From contig OW388297.1 in NCBI GenBank assembly GCA_936450465.1, positions 49,201,630 through 49,265,629 of the forward strand: a stretch of DNA of 64,000 nt, written 5' to 3'. The notes below the pieces were generated by a model. It made no database searches. It was not told the DNA's origin and worked only from the letters and a program-made list of their open reading frames with translations. This DNA comes from Gibbula magus (taxonomy: Eukaryota; Mollusca; Gastropoda; Trochida; Trochidae). Position numbers and translations under genes: made by a program. Positions 11,137 through 22,647 of the stretch are shown here, in pieces (position 1 is the first letter of the stretch; every line of letters begins with the position of its first letter).

Positions 11137-12312
11137 AAGATAAGATAAGATAATACTTTATTACCCGAAAGGGTTTCTTTTTTACATTCACAGAGTCATA
11201 AAAGTAAAAATATACAAACATTGAAGAACAAAACACACATACAATACATATATGACATAGAAAGAGATGATGTACATTTAAAATGTATATTTTGAGCTCT
11301 AAATTGATAAATATATGTAGGGTTATAAATAACTATTTATCACAGTTTCTATTTAAAAGTCTAATACTATTTGGAATAAAAGACATTGTGGCACGGTTGG
11401 TCTTAAGTTTGGGCATCAGAAAGCGGCGGCCAGAAGGTAAAATGGAATAGCTTGTATTTAGTGGGTGGGTTTCATCAGCGATAATCGAATGGGCAAGGGC
11501 AAGGACACGGGTTTCATAGGTACTAGATATACTTAAAAGAGGGGTGTTTGCAATTTTAGAGGCGATATTGGTAATTTTGATTAATTTGTTTTTGTTTTTG
11601 AGGGAGAGGCAACCGTACCAGCACTGAATACCAAACGATAAAACAGAGTGAACAAAACAAGAATAAAAAAAGTGATAACAGTTTGACATTAAGATTAAAA
11701 GATCTAAGTTTCCTCATAAAATATAATCGCTGTTGACACTTCTTGTAGATAGAGTCTGTTTTACTGTTCCAGTTTAATTTGTTGTCAATAATAGTCTCTA
11801 AATACTTGCATTCTGATACTTGCTCAACTACACTGCCTGCAATACGAATTGTTTCTACATATACTACAGTCCTTTTTATCTTAAATCGATTACCATTTCC
11901 TTTGTTTTGTAACGTTAATCTCAAGGAAATTTTCACTATACCATGTGACTCGATTATCAAGCTTCCGTCAGTACCCGTGCCACAAGCGCTGAATCATCGG
12001 CGAATTTGATGTTTGAACATATTGATTCACGCCCCGCGTACTCATTCGTGTATAATATGAACAGAAGGGGAGATAACACACATCCCTGTGGAGCACCTGT
12101 GTTTATGGTGACGGTAGGTGACGTAGTACCGTTGACGATAACACGTTGTAGTCTGTCTGTGAGGAAACTGCTAATCCATCTTATTATTGAGTGGTTAATG
12201 TTGAGGTCAGTCATTTTCCTCACACGTCCTGTGCGGTAGGCGAATTGCAGTGGGTCAAGTGAATCTCGCACATCTGAAAGGATACGCCGTAGTACATACC
12301 CCAGGGTTTCAC
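11137..12312 (-). pseudogene. decayed LINE, RT to 3' tail, with internal deletion in RT
   Basis: Read on the minus strand from 12312 down: DSLDPLQFAYR, then WISSFLTDRLQRVIVNG, NTGAPQGCVLSPLLFILYTN and KFADDSAL (second catalytic block, Asp pair kept). A frameshifted NFLEINVTK segment follows, then YLETIIDNKLNW, KKCQQRLYFMRKLRSF and LPSGRRF..PK..TNRA, the usual C-terminal part of Rex1/L2-like LINEs. Between FAYR and WISSF only about 20 residues remain where relatives have about 60-70, so the block with the first catalytic Asp is gone. Several frameshifts separate the parts. The 3' end has AATAAAG followed by a short TATCT-type tandem tail (about 11137-11165). Confidence 0.88.
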
Positions 12313-13387
12313 GTTTATGTGTCCATGTGCAATACTTATTAATATAAGCTACATTTTTTAATTATGTAACGCAGGAATAAATAAAAATGTGGTTCACTCA
12401 TTATTGTCTTTATAAGGTAAATATTTTTTTCAAACTGATGAAACATAAACAAAACTAAATACATAAAGTTTGAATTTATAATAATCATATTAACCTTACT
12501 TGAACAGCACAAGAGTATTCTATGTTGATTCTATGTCTCCAGGTGACTGATGACAATTAGTGTCAAGGTTTAAATTCATTCGATTAAAATGCAAAAAACG
12601 AGTTTCAAATTTTGAAATAAAAATAAATCAACAAAACACGTAAGCTTTTATTTCAATTACTTGTGATGAATGTTGATTATAATTGAAGATATTTTATACC
12701 TTCAACGTAGAACAAGATCGATGTTAATGTCAACTGTCAACAATAGATGTAAGATGTTGATCATGGTCACCTTGAATTAGTCACTTTTAACAGGTGATAC
12801 ATTAACACAAAAATTATATTATCTCATGCAGCTTTTATAATGAAAAATTACTGTGCTTTAATTCGTCGAATGTTATGTCATTCTTGTATTATTAGATGAT
12901 CTTATTGACCTTTTGCTTCTTGATAGTTCACAATTTAAATATTAGCATTTCCATTTATCATTTTCTCTCCATTTTCTCACATGTGTGATATCAACGGATA
13001 TCCCCTAGGAGACATCATATTTGTTACAATTAGCAATTCAGTAATGACGCCCCGAGGGGAAACCAGCAACATAAAACTAACAAGTCATATATTATTCAAA
13101 TTGTAATGAATAAAACACATACTTAATCGGACTAACACTACAGCTACATTGGAGATACAATACATTCTGAAATATATTCTAAAAGCTACAAATGTCTAAT
13201 ATTATCCCCAGAGGCAGAAGTTTTGGATGTTGTCTGATCCGATGAGCAGTTGCTGGATCCAAAGATTTCAACGTTCATATCCAGATGTTCAATGTTCAAT
13301 CACCTTGACTGAGCATATCAATCATTGAGTTACTTTCCCTTGATTTATTTTAAACTAAATGGTCAATCAATTTCATCATCCAAATTG
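12313..13387. other. AT-rich interval, no gene recognised
   Basis: Contains scattered A/T runs and short open frames only. The LINE may extend a little past its stated 5' edge, but I could not follow its frame further. Confidence 0.4.
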
Positions 13388-13441
13388 GCTCCCACAGTAG
13401 CTATCGCCGGTGTGAAATCAAGTGATATCGACTGTGGGAGC
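13388..13441. repeat. short hairpin (foldback)
   Basis: GCTCCCACAG (13388-13397) pairs with CTGTGGGAGC, and the arms extend imperfectly inward toward TATCG. It may be a tiny foldback element or the end of a larger one; no second copy was seen in this window. Confidence 0.55.
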
Positions 13442-13463
13442 AAGTCGCAATCCTATGACATCT

Positions 13464-13699
13464 GGGCTCTGTTCCATAACATCCATAACAGCGAGCGCTT
13501 ATAATCGCTCATTGATTGCTCAGTGTAGCGTCCAAGTAGCGCTCAAGTAGCGTTCATTCTCTCCTTAACCACACGGTGCAAAACCTCAAAGTTCGCCCGC
13601 TTTGCTACGTAGCGCTACATTGAGCAATCGCGTTCAAGAGAGGTTGAAAAGTAATCGCTAATTGAGCGATTACTTTGAAACCTCTCTTAAACACGGCCC
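13464..13699 (-). mobile_element. foldback miniature element, family B, full copy
   Basis: Starts GGGCTCTGTTCCATAAC and ends with AACACGGCCC, the same two ends seen inverted at 59049-59297 and 42271-42466. The interior has AGCG-rich palindromic blocks (GCTACGTAGCGCTACATTGAG) and a near-perfect hairpin around AGTAATCGCTAATTGAGCGATTACT flanked by GAGAGGTT and AACCTCTC. No coding capacity. Superfamily unknown. Confidence 0.8.
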
Positions 13700-15931
13700 A
13701 GTTAATGACATCACAGGGCTTTGATATCACTGAGAACACTGATATGACGTGACAAAGTTGATGCCATGATGCCATAATGCTGATGGCGTCACAATGCTAA
13801 ATGGCAGTTTGGTGTTTCCGATATGTTAATTTACATGTATGTCCGAGTGAAATAACAATAGTATCCATATGAATTATTAAGTATATTCAACTAAGAAATA
13901 TAAAAGAAAGAAAGAACTAGAATACATTTGGTGTAAGTATAGTTCATTGATTCCTATAACATCTACATGTACATCCCCTGTATATCCTGTATCTTTAATT
14001 AAATGTGTCACATTCTCAGTAAAATAATTTGGTACAACTTATAAGTTGCTTCAATAATTCAAAGATTGAATTTATTTGTGCATTTCAATTTCCCTTGTAA
14101 TTCTTCGTTAATTTTCGTTATCAACCGTAAAAATGTGGTTCACTGCTATCAAGAACAGATAGTAATCCCATGTCAATGATATTACAAATAAGAGTTTCCT
14201 TACTGCTTTTCAACTGATTGTTGTATTGACTGCACAAACATGTGTTTCACAGAGGTTAAGGACAGAGTTACCGTATCAATGCTGTCATCAGGTTGTATTG
14301 CACGTCAATAAACATTCATTAAAATTTCCTATTCATGATCCATATCAAGATATTAAAAAACAAATTGTATCACCTTTTTTAAAAGTAAACATGTGGACAA
14401 ATTGCTTGAATATAACATTAGGAAATTGATTGTCTTCATCATTCCAAGCTCATTTTAATGAAATAATAGAAATAACATATCATTATCGTGTTCATTCATA
14501 ACAATATCCTGACCCAATTTAATTATCAAATTGCATTTTATCTAAAAGAAAACTCTAATGACCAAGTGCAAAAAAACTATTACAAAACTCAAAGCGAAAT
14601 GGACCACATAATAGAAAGTTGTGGGAAAATGTCTTTGACGACGGCGTCACCTTTTGAATCTGTATTGTTAGCCCTCTAACACGTGTATAACATAACCTAA
14701 TCGTTCATAGTGACTTGTTGTTAAAGAACCTTAGAATCGTATTTAACAAGAATGTATTCAAAGTGGAAGGTATTAGTTAGTCAGCATTAATTTTATTTGT
14801 TTGATTGCGTATCCTTGAACAAATTAATAATTTCAGTAATCAATCACTTATAGCCAAATATGATATACATGGTCACACATTCAGAAAAAAAGGTGTTCAT
14901 GTTTGTTAAATAACTGATTTATTTCGATCTTAAAATAAACATTGACAAAGGCTGTATATGACACTGTTTCACTTTATAATTAATTTTATATTTGAAATGA
15001 ATAAAACAAATGTATCATTGCTTACTAAAATATAATACATAACTATATATTTCTCATGATGTTTTTCATTGCCCATATTTTTAATGTTTTATGTTGTTAA
15101 ACCAAACAATATATACAAATCAATTTTTAAAATCGCTTCAGTTTACAATTATCTGAAGAATTAAAATCTTAAAGAATTAAATTGTGTCGTATATCTGTTA
15201 GATGCTTCTAAATGTAACTCGTCTTGTACTGCTCACAATCCAATGCAATGACTTATGAAACAACATTGAATGACATATTGTGACGTTATTGATACCATAC
15301 TATTCCGAAATACAGGATTAGACTTAGCATAGCGAAAATATCAAAGGAGATTAAAGCGCCAATGGATAACATACAAAGACAGACATCAATATTATGTGTA
15401 GACGAATTGAGCGGGTATGAGGCAAGGGTTGTTTAACAAAGGAAGTGCATTCGACAAGGCTGTTTTAGATGATGACGTTTGCTTATTGAGCAATCTTAAC
15501 GTAGCAACGGTCCTTTGGTTGGAAAGACTGCTATTTCTATGGATTTAGAACATATTTGTGTATATAAGTGAACATACATTATACATGTTTTATATTTATC
15601 ATCATTTCAGTGTCAGCATTCATATTGCCATGATTATTTGGATTCATCACACCGGTCACTGAATATACATGTACCTGGATTTACTGAGATTAAAATAGGT
15701 GAAATACATGTATATAGTTCTTTTAAGTTCCTATTAATCAAGCTTCTAGTAGTTTAGAGCATAACTTTTCAAATCAAATGAAATATTACGTGTATTACTT
15801 TTTTTTAAATGTTAAATGACAAAATTATTTAAATATAGAAAATAAAATTGTGATTTAGTTATACATAGAAAACGCTGTAATACTTAAGTAGGTCACTCAA
15901 ATCAATTGTTCAATAGCTTTGAATATTGTGG
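13700..15931. other. AT-rich interval, no gene recognised
   Basis: Near 13710-13800 there are several short ATGACATCAC / GTGACA / GCGTCAC motifs of possible regulatory look but no structure to support a call. The rest has only short open frames without recognisable domains. Confidence 0.45.
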
Positions 15932-16480
15932 TTTAAAGGCCATGAAGAACGTTTTTCTTACTGAAATAAAGTGATTTCACGAAAAGGTAATTATATCCCC
16001 CTATGGCTAAATAATAATTCTAAATCATTAAAAAGAGTTCTAAAATTAATGTACCGATTATTCTGCTAAACCATGCGAGTCCATCTCCCATCATCTTCGA
16101 GCGGCCATTTTAATGTGTTAGGTAGTTTGAAGGTAGTTCAATTGATCTGATTGATGTAGCGATACCTAAACACTCAGAGTAGAGTTTTGAATATGATACC
16201 ATGATAGAATGTTCAGTTATCGTGCTGTCTGAACGCTCAAATTCACAAAAGACCTACAATGCTATCTCTGACACTGAAGAGTTTTCCACACCACTGTCGC
16301 TTTATACGTCGCACCATTTTCTTTCAATACGGATAACCATTTTCTATGGAAACGGCTCATCGGGTCGTGTAATGAGAGGTTTTACCCTCTAACATAACAC
16401 AATATCGTGTAAAATTTAATGATAAATAGCAAATATGAGAAAATAAAATATGCCAGAAAAACGTGCTGCAGTGGCTTTAA
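15932..16480 (-). mobile_element. TTAA-flanked miniature element, family C, full copy
   Basis: Left TTAAAGGCCATGAAGAACG and right CGTGCTGCAGTGGCTTTAA form an inverted pair with TTAA at both edges (15932-15935 and 16477-16480). The interior shares GAGCGGCCATTTTAATGTG, GTAGCGATAC.TAAACACTC, GAAGAGTT, TATACGTCGCACCATTTTC and TTTACCCTCTAACATAA with the other family C copies in reverse. A 63-codon open frame inside is repeat sequence. TTAA duplication is typical of piggyBac-type transposition, but no transposase is present to test that. Confidence 0.8.
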
Positions 16481-17573
16481 TAACATAAAAGTTAAAATCG
16501 TTTCGTATTTTAATGAAACTGCATAAAATTTCCATTTGACGGTATAAAGATATTTACATCAAACATGAGCATTAAATTAAGTTTGACACCCACATTTAGT
16601 GTCATGTTTTTGTACCATGTAGTTTAAATACTTTTTTGCAAAAACAATTCTTTGATTTTCAATGTTCACAAGCCTTCCATTAATGTCAACATCAGAGACG
16701 AAAGGGCATGACTTTTGTGTCAAAGAGAAAGAAACATATCATGTCCGCTTAAGTACCAACGTTGTATTTGAAAACTGTCATAAACATGTTAAAAGTAAAT
16801 GTCAAAATTATTTTCAAACTTACAAAGAAGAGCAACATTCAGAGAAAAGAAAAATCAGATGTCCTTTGTTTGTTCCTGATTTATGGAACCAAAGTAGGGG
16901 ATAATAATTAATTTGAACTTATAAAGAGTTTTAGTATTTGAATTTTATTTGTTATGAAAAATTACGTTGTTTTTTTATCTATTTATAATACCATTTAGTC
17001 TCGTTGGAAAACATATTCATTGAGTTGTAATCGAGTGAATATTCGATTATTTGCGATTTGCGTTTAATCATAAGAAGTAATCGGTGTAATTGGTACAGTG
17101 GGTAAACTTGATATAACGGATATAAAGGAGTTAGCATTTCGAAGTAAATTTATAAATAAATCCCAAAGCGACAACCACCAAAAACAAAAGATGAAATTTA
17201 AGGAATATGGTAAACGATGTTATAGGTCACATTGTGTGATGTTGTTAGAATATGTTGTAAGCTACAGAAGATTAATATAAATTCATTTGATATTCGTTTG
17301 TAAAAAGTAAACGTGTATTGTCATCTTTTATTTTCATTTATTATGATAAGTCATTGTCAGTTATTATGATAATCATTGTAAAGTTATATTCATGTTAAAC
17401 ATATAATAATGTTAATAATGTGAAACAAATCTCTGGGAACATCTCAAAAACCAAGATCTACTGATGTAAAATTTTATGACAAAAAATCAGTATGGTGTGT
17501 TTGTATTGAAAATTTGGTATAGTTACTTTATTCCTTATTTAAAAAACGATAATCTCCAGAATTATGAAATAAA

Positions 17574-17574
<1 letters not shown>
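16481..17574. other. AT-rich interval, no gene recognised
   Basis: The longest open frame (16662-16904, 80 codons, +) encodes a Cys/His/Lys-rich peptide with no family I recognise. No start or splice context supports it as a gene. Confidence 0.4.
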
Positions 17575-17620
<46 letters not shown>

Positions 17621-17674
17621 TGATGACGATGATGATGACGATGATGATGACGATGATGATGACGATGCTGCTGT

Positions 17675-17713
<39 letters not shown>

Positions 17714-17777
17714 TGATGATGCTGATGATGATGATGATAAAGTTGATGATGATGATGATGATGATGATGAAGATGAA

Positions 17778-17829
<52 letters not shown>

Positions 17830-17834
17830 TTGAA

Positions 17835-17871
<37 letters not shown>
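17575..17871 (+). repeat. long trinucleotide microsatellite (GATGAC, GAT and GAC units)
   Basis: About 300 bp made almost wholly of GAT and GAC triplets: GATGAC at the left, a pure GAC run near 17680-17713, then GAT-rich sequence. All frames stay open and would give homopolymer-like peptides (Met/Thr, Asp, His, Ser), which is the normal artefact of such arrays. Confidence 0.95.
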
Positions 17872-18630
17872 GTAATGTCGATTGCCAGGATGCCACATCA
17901 TATATTCAATGTCCAAGGTACTATCGATAATGAAGAATTATATATAATGTTAAATATTCAGTACGATGCATGATGACAAAATCCTCCGATATTGCATTTT
18001 TTATCAATTCGTATTGATTGGGTTGGATTCTTTATTTTAAAAATCACATACAGATAATTAATTTTAAGTAAAATTAATAATCAGCACAATGCATTTATAT
18101 ACCTTCTTTGAGAGGTATTTTAGAAGCATATTTTTATAGCGCACATATCCCCTCTATAAGTCTGATCATGGCGCTGTATGTTCTGAAATAATTACGTTTT
18201 GAATTCTGCTGATTGCAGTCTACAAATTAGTGTGTAATGAATCCAATGTAGTATACAAATAATATATTTTCAGTTACCCCTTTTAGGTATAATATCCTTT
18301 TTACACTTTCAAATATTTCAGGCAGTTATTGTACAGTGACAACATGAAATTGGGGGGAACAGATGTTTTAAAATATTTTAAAAAACTGAAAGATGAATAA
18401 AGTACTGTATATTTTAGAATGTTTTTATAAAATAACGTATATTCAAACTCATAAAACATGTGGACATGATGATATCTTCCAAATTGTTATTAAATCTTTA
18501 TGCTCATTATACCATATCTCTGACTAAACTGTGAGAAGGCTTATTTTTCAGTGAGGATATTGTTGATATAGGTAGATGATGCTGATGGTATTTCGGGAGA
18601 ACGCAATACCATCTTTAGAATCAATAACAA
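17872..18630. other. AT-rich interval, no gene recognised
   Basis: No element ends or coding motifs were found. Confidence 0.45.
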
Positions 18631-19117
18631 TTAAAGGTACATCCATTGTGTCAAATATGACAAACGTTATAAATGGTCTTATTTTATCGAGCAGTACCAA
18701 CTGTTACCGAAAACAACCATTTTATTGATACTAGACTTAGTATATTGACGATATGAAGGTACAAGTAGCGATTTCTGATCGAAAACCGGAAAATGCACCG
18801 CGTGTGGCGCGCGCCATTGAGTCAAACGCAATTTGGAATCTTATTTAAACCAGACAAAATAACAAATTTGGGTTGATAATGTTCAATAGGTCATATAACT
18901 ACTGTGCATGTAAATAGGACGTGCACTTTCGGTTTCTGCACATGCATAATGATGTTACTCGATTTTGATTGGAAACTAGTAATTATTATATGTTTGGCGA
19001 TTGGGGATGAATATGCAAGTTGAGTGAACTTGTTTGTATTTTAAACAGCACATATGTTTTTTTGGAATGCATTAAAGCCAGATAACATTTTATGAAACAC
19101 AATGGATGCACCTTTAA
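18631..19117. mobile_element. TTAA-flanked miniature element, family D
   Basis: The left end TTAAAGGTACATCCATTGTG and right end CACAATGGATGCACCTTTAA are inverted repeats of about 22 bp with one mismatch, with TTAA at both edges (18631-18634, 19114-19117). Length is 487 bp with no coding capacity. The TTAA plus AGG...CCT ends match families C, E, G and H of this window. Confidence 0.82.
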
Positions 19118-21111
19118 GAAAATGTAAAAATCTTTGTAATTTTTATAGAAATTGTGTTACGAAGTGTTATTTATGATTATTTTAATCAAATAATCTGAGA
19201 AATTTCGAATTGGTTGAATACATTATATTATTGTAAGATATATTGACCAAACTGACATTTTTTTTAAATTAACATAAAAAGAGAGGCATTGGTTTTGACC
19301 TTTAATATCTATTTGTTATTGTTATTTGTGTCATTTATTTCTGTTCAGAATAATTGAGATTGTAGTTATTAAATTGACATTCGATTTCTCATTCCTATTG
19401 ACAAGATGATGATTATATACCACAGCAATTTGTTAATCTTGACAGTTTGCAAGAAATCCAATTTGTGATGTCAAAGTGATTAATAGGGGAGATATATGCT
19501 TCTCGTTTATCTATTAACGAAATGTCATATCAAGCTAATAATTCACACGAAATAGCTTGCTTATAATTATTGAAAATTTTCCTCAACTAGAATTTCTTTA
19601 ATAGCGATTTCAATTATCCAAATGGCATATAGCAATTGATAAAGAAAATATGCTCTCTTTAATTGCAATATTTGGTAAAATCTTTAACTGCCGCTATTAA
19701 CATAAACAGGCGTATATCACGTATGTATCTACAAACTACATTAATGTTTATTCTAGTACTCCAAAGGTCTCAGATATATAATACCTTTTACACAGTATAT
19801 GGATTTACTGGGGATTTTGGTATTACTAACAGGGTATTTTTAAGGTTTCCATTGTCATCGTTTTTTGTTGTGAAGCTTAACCTCCTGAACCCAACGAACC
19901 TTCTAAACCTCCTGAACATTATGACGCATGAACCTCTTTGAAGGTTTCATATCATTTATAGGTTCACGTCATACATTTCGGGACATGGCAATCAATGCCA
20001 GTGAGACGAACCGAAAAAATATCGCTTTCAGTTCGAACGTGAAAACAGAAAAGTTCCATGAATATATTTGATGTTTCATGTATTATGAGGTCAAATGGAA
20101 TAACAAATCATTCTTAACTTTAAATTATGAATAAGTTTTTAATTGAATTTTGCATTAAAAACAATTTGTCTCCCCATTTGTACCAACCCTTGTTGGCAGG
20201 TCGGGGTGTAACCTGTTGCTGGTTACATGCGAACCAATAAGATTGTGATGTGAAGGAATGAGTGGATTGGTATCTAACGAGCGAAAGCAAGTTATTAAAA
20301 AGGACCGAGTTTTATTACTCGCCGAAAATAGCCAATCAATAGAATACAAGTCAGCTCAATCGCGCCGATTACATTGTAACGTTATATCTAAACGATTATG
20401 ACGTCTCGTCAATTGGAAGAACACGAATTTATTAAATAGCGATATCTTCAACGAGGGAGTGATAAAATGTAATATATTGGGCTCGCTCTTTGAAACCACA
20501 CGTGCATGTCTGACACAGTGTTTTATGTAAATCGTTTATCTTTTATTACATTAATTTGACTGTTCATTGTAAACAATTCGGATATTACCATAAAAGTACC
20601 AAAATACCCGAAGAAACAAATCGAGTTCAATTCAAAGTTCAAAATTACTGATCATCTCATTAGCATATTTTTAAAATAAATTTACACTGCCACACATTTT
20701 CGATTATGGCGTCACAAATACATTCAAAAATAGTTTTGCCCTTATTTTGTATAATGACATTACAGTTTTTAGAAATGAAAATATTTGGTTTTAGCAATTC
20801 AAACCTGTAATGTTGTAAAAACCTAGTTATGAAAAACTTATTTTATATTTTACCTTTACAGTTAGATTTGAAACAATTTCTGTTCTGAGCACATTAATAT
20901 CAAAATCGGTTCAGATTGTGCCACTTTTTAAAGGAATTGTATATCCCCTATTACATTTATAATAAATACCAATAATATGAAGAGGATTAAATTTAAATTG
21001 TCACTGAACAAAATGACAACATGAAATCAGAAATGGTATCATAGTTTTGTCAGCATCTTCCCTTGTACTGCATACTTCTCCATTCTCCAACACTGGCTAA
21101 TTTATCGCTGC
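19118..21111. other. AT-rich interval, no gene recognised
   Basis: Contains a short CCTCCTGAAC-type repeat near 19875-19930 and a TTTTATTACTCGCC stretch near 20308-20322 that resembles one end of the element at 55278-55503, without a partner end. No gene found. Confidence 0.4.
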
Positions 21112-21195
21112 ATTTCGTCGGCTTTTCAGTACCAGGAAGCACCGAGATGCCCTCGGTAGTGCAAAGAAATCTCTGGTACTAAAAAGCGACGAAAT
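21112..21195. repeat. 84-bp structured hairpin
   Basis: The arm ATTTCGTCGGCTTTTCAGTA (continuing CCAG, 21112-21135) pairs with CTGGTACT..AAAGCGACGAAAT (21173-21195) with one or two mismatches or bulges over 23-24 bp. The loop holds a second perfect stem, ACCGAG (21141-21146) with CTCGGT (21152-21157). It may be a palindromic miniature element or a structured RNA; nothing in the sequence decides. Confidence 0.8.
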
Positions 21196-21917
21196 ACGAG
21201 ACTTTTGCCTTGTGAGGAGGTTGATTGTTAAGTGGAACAAGACGATTTCGTTGGAAAGACAAACCCCATAAAAGCAACTTCTTGTTTGATCCACGATAAA
21301 TGGATTGATGGTTCACCATGGATAAATCAAATTACCATATATACATGTAGTAGGATTAGGGATGTCACAAATATCTGGATTACATTAAAAGTGACTTAAT
21401 TATCAGAAGCACTACCTGGATGTGGCTGTTATACGTGTCGAAAGGTTTGTAAAGCTATCTCAAGATCAACTGTCATCATTGTAAAGTCATGATATACGAC
21501 AAAAGGCATTTAATCCATGGTGATTTTAGTAATTCCTAAAAGATTACACCAGTACGAAAAGGTCAGTTTGTCTTTGAAGAAACTCTTAAAGGTGTACATC
21601 TGCTAGTAAATTAGCGACAAGAAAATAAGCCTTATACGAAATCTTTGTAGTATGATATGACGTCAGGAATGTTTACTGAACACGTGGAGAGGCTCTTCAT
21701 GTTTTGACAAATCCTCCCACAATCTAATCGCATTGCAAGATTATACCAGATATATAAGGTATAATGTATTAACGTATGTTCCTGAGAGAATTCTGTTAAT
21801 TACTTACGAATTGCCAAATACTATTTTCGTATCAAACTGTTGATAAATGCACCAAATACAGTAGATAAATAAAGGCATACTGTTGCAATCCCAGGGTATA
21901 TGTTCCATAAATAGTTC
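21196..21917. other. AT-rich interval, no gene recognised
   Basis: A lone TTAAAGGTGTACATCTGC near 21587 resembles the end of a TTAA-flanked element, but I found no partner end. Confidence 0.4.
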
Positions 21918-22440
21918 TTAAAGGCGCTCTAGCACGTTTTTTTTTCATTTTTCGTTTTCTCAAATTTGCTATTTCTTATTAAATTTTATACAATTAATTG
22001 TTATGTTAGAGGGTGAAACATCTCATTACACGATCCGTTAAGCCGTATCCATATAAAACGGTTATCTGTATTGAAAGAAAATGGTGCGACGTATAAAGCG
22101 ACAATGACGGGAACTCTTCAGTGTAAGAAGTAGATTTGTAGGTCTCATGCGAATTTGAGAGTTCAGACAGCAAGATGATTGACCATTGTATCATGGTTTC
22201 ATAGTTAAAACTAGTTTGAGTGTTTAGATATAGCTCAGATCAGTCAGTTAGATCACTTGAACCACCATCGAGCGGCCATTTTAATGTGAACACATTGAAA
22301 AAGCCGCTCGTAGGGACTTGGCTTAACCGAACTATGTACATTCGGTTATTTATTGATTTACTCTTTTTATTGATTCAAGAGTATTATTTAGCCATTGGTA
22401 ACACTTATATACATTTTCGTGAGATCACTTTATTTCAGTA
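21918..22440 (+). mobile_element. TTAA-type miniature element, family C
   Basis: Starts TTAAAGGCGCTCTAGCACG. The interior carries the family C landmarks GTTAGAGGGTGAAACATCTC, AATGGTGCGACGTATAAAGC, GTAGATTTGTAGGTCTCATG, GAGCGGCCATTTTAATGTG and TTGGTAACACTTATA. The right end is degraded after TTTCAGTAAGAA; other copies continue to GTGCTACAGCGCCTTTAA. Short open frames inside are not genes. Confidence 0.78.
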
Positions 22441-22485
22441 AGAATATTAATAGGTACAGACCCTTGCAGAATTAGTTACCTGAAA

Positions 22486-22647
22486 ACCGCGGTCTGACTG
22501 CATTCTGATCGCGGTCAACTGCATTCAGATTGCAGTCAGACCGCGGTCAACTGCATTCAGATTGCAGTCAGATCGCGGTCAACTGCATTCAGATTGCAGT
22601 CAGACCGCGGTCAACTGCATTCAGATTGCAGTCAAACCGCGATCCGG
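22486..22647 (+). repeat. palindromic 32-bp minisatellite, locus 1
   Basis: About five tandem units of 32 bp, each GCGGTCAACTGCATTC followed by AGATTGCAGTCAGACC. The second 16-mer is close to the reverse complement of the first, so every unit is an inverted dimer. Units differ at C/T positions (CCGCGG or TCGCGG). The open frame across it (Q/S/R-rich) is an artefact. Confidence 0.92.

Noticed and set aside
17476..17973. Long overlapping open frames encoding runs of Met, Ser, His or Asp
   Set aside because: They are translations of the GAT/GAC microsatellite in different frames and strands.
20308..20345. Second copy of the 55278-55503 element
   Set aside because: Only TTATTACTCGCC and a short AAATAGCC match; there is no partner end and no interior similarity.
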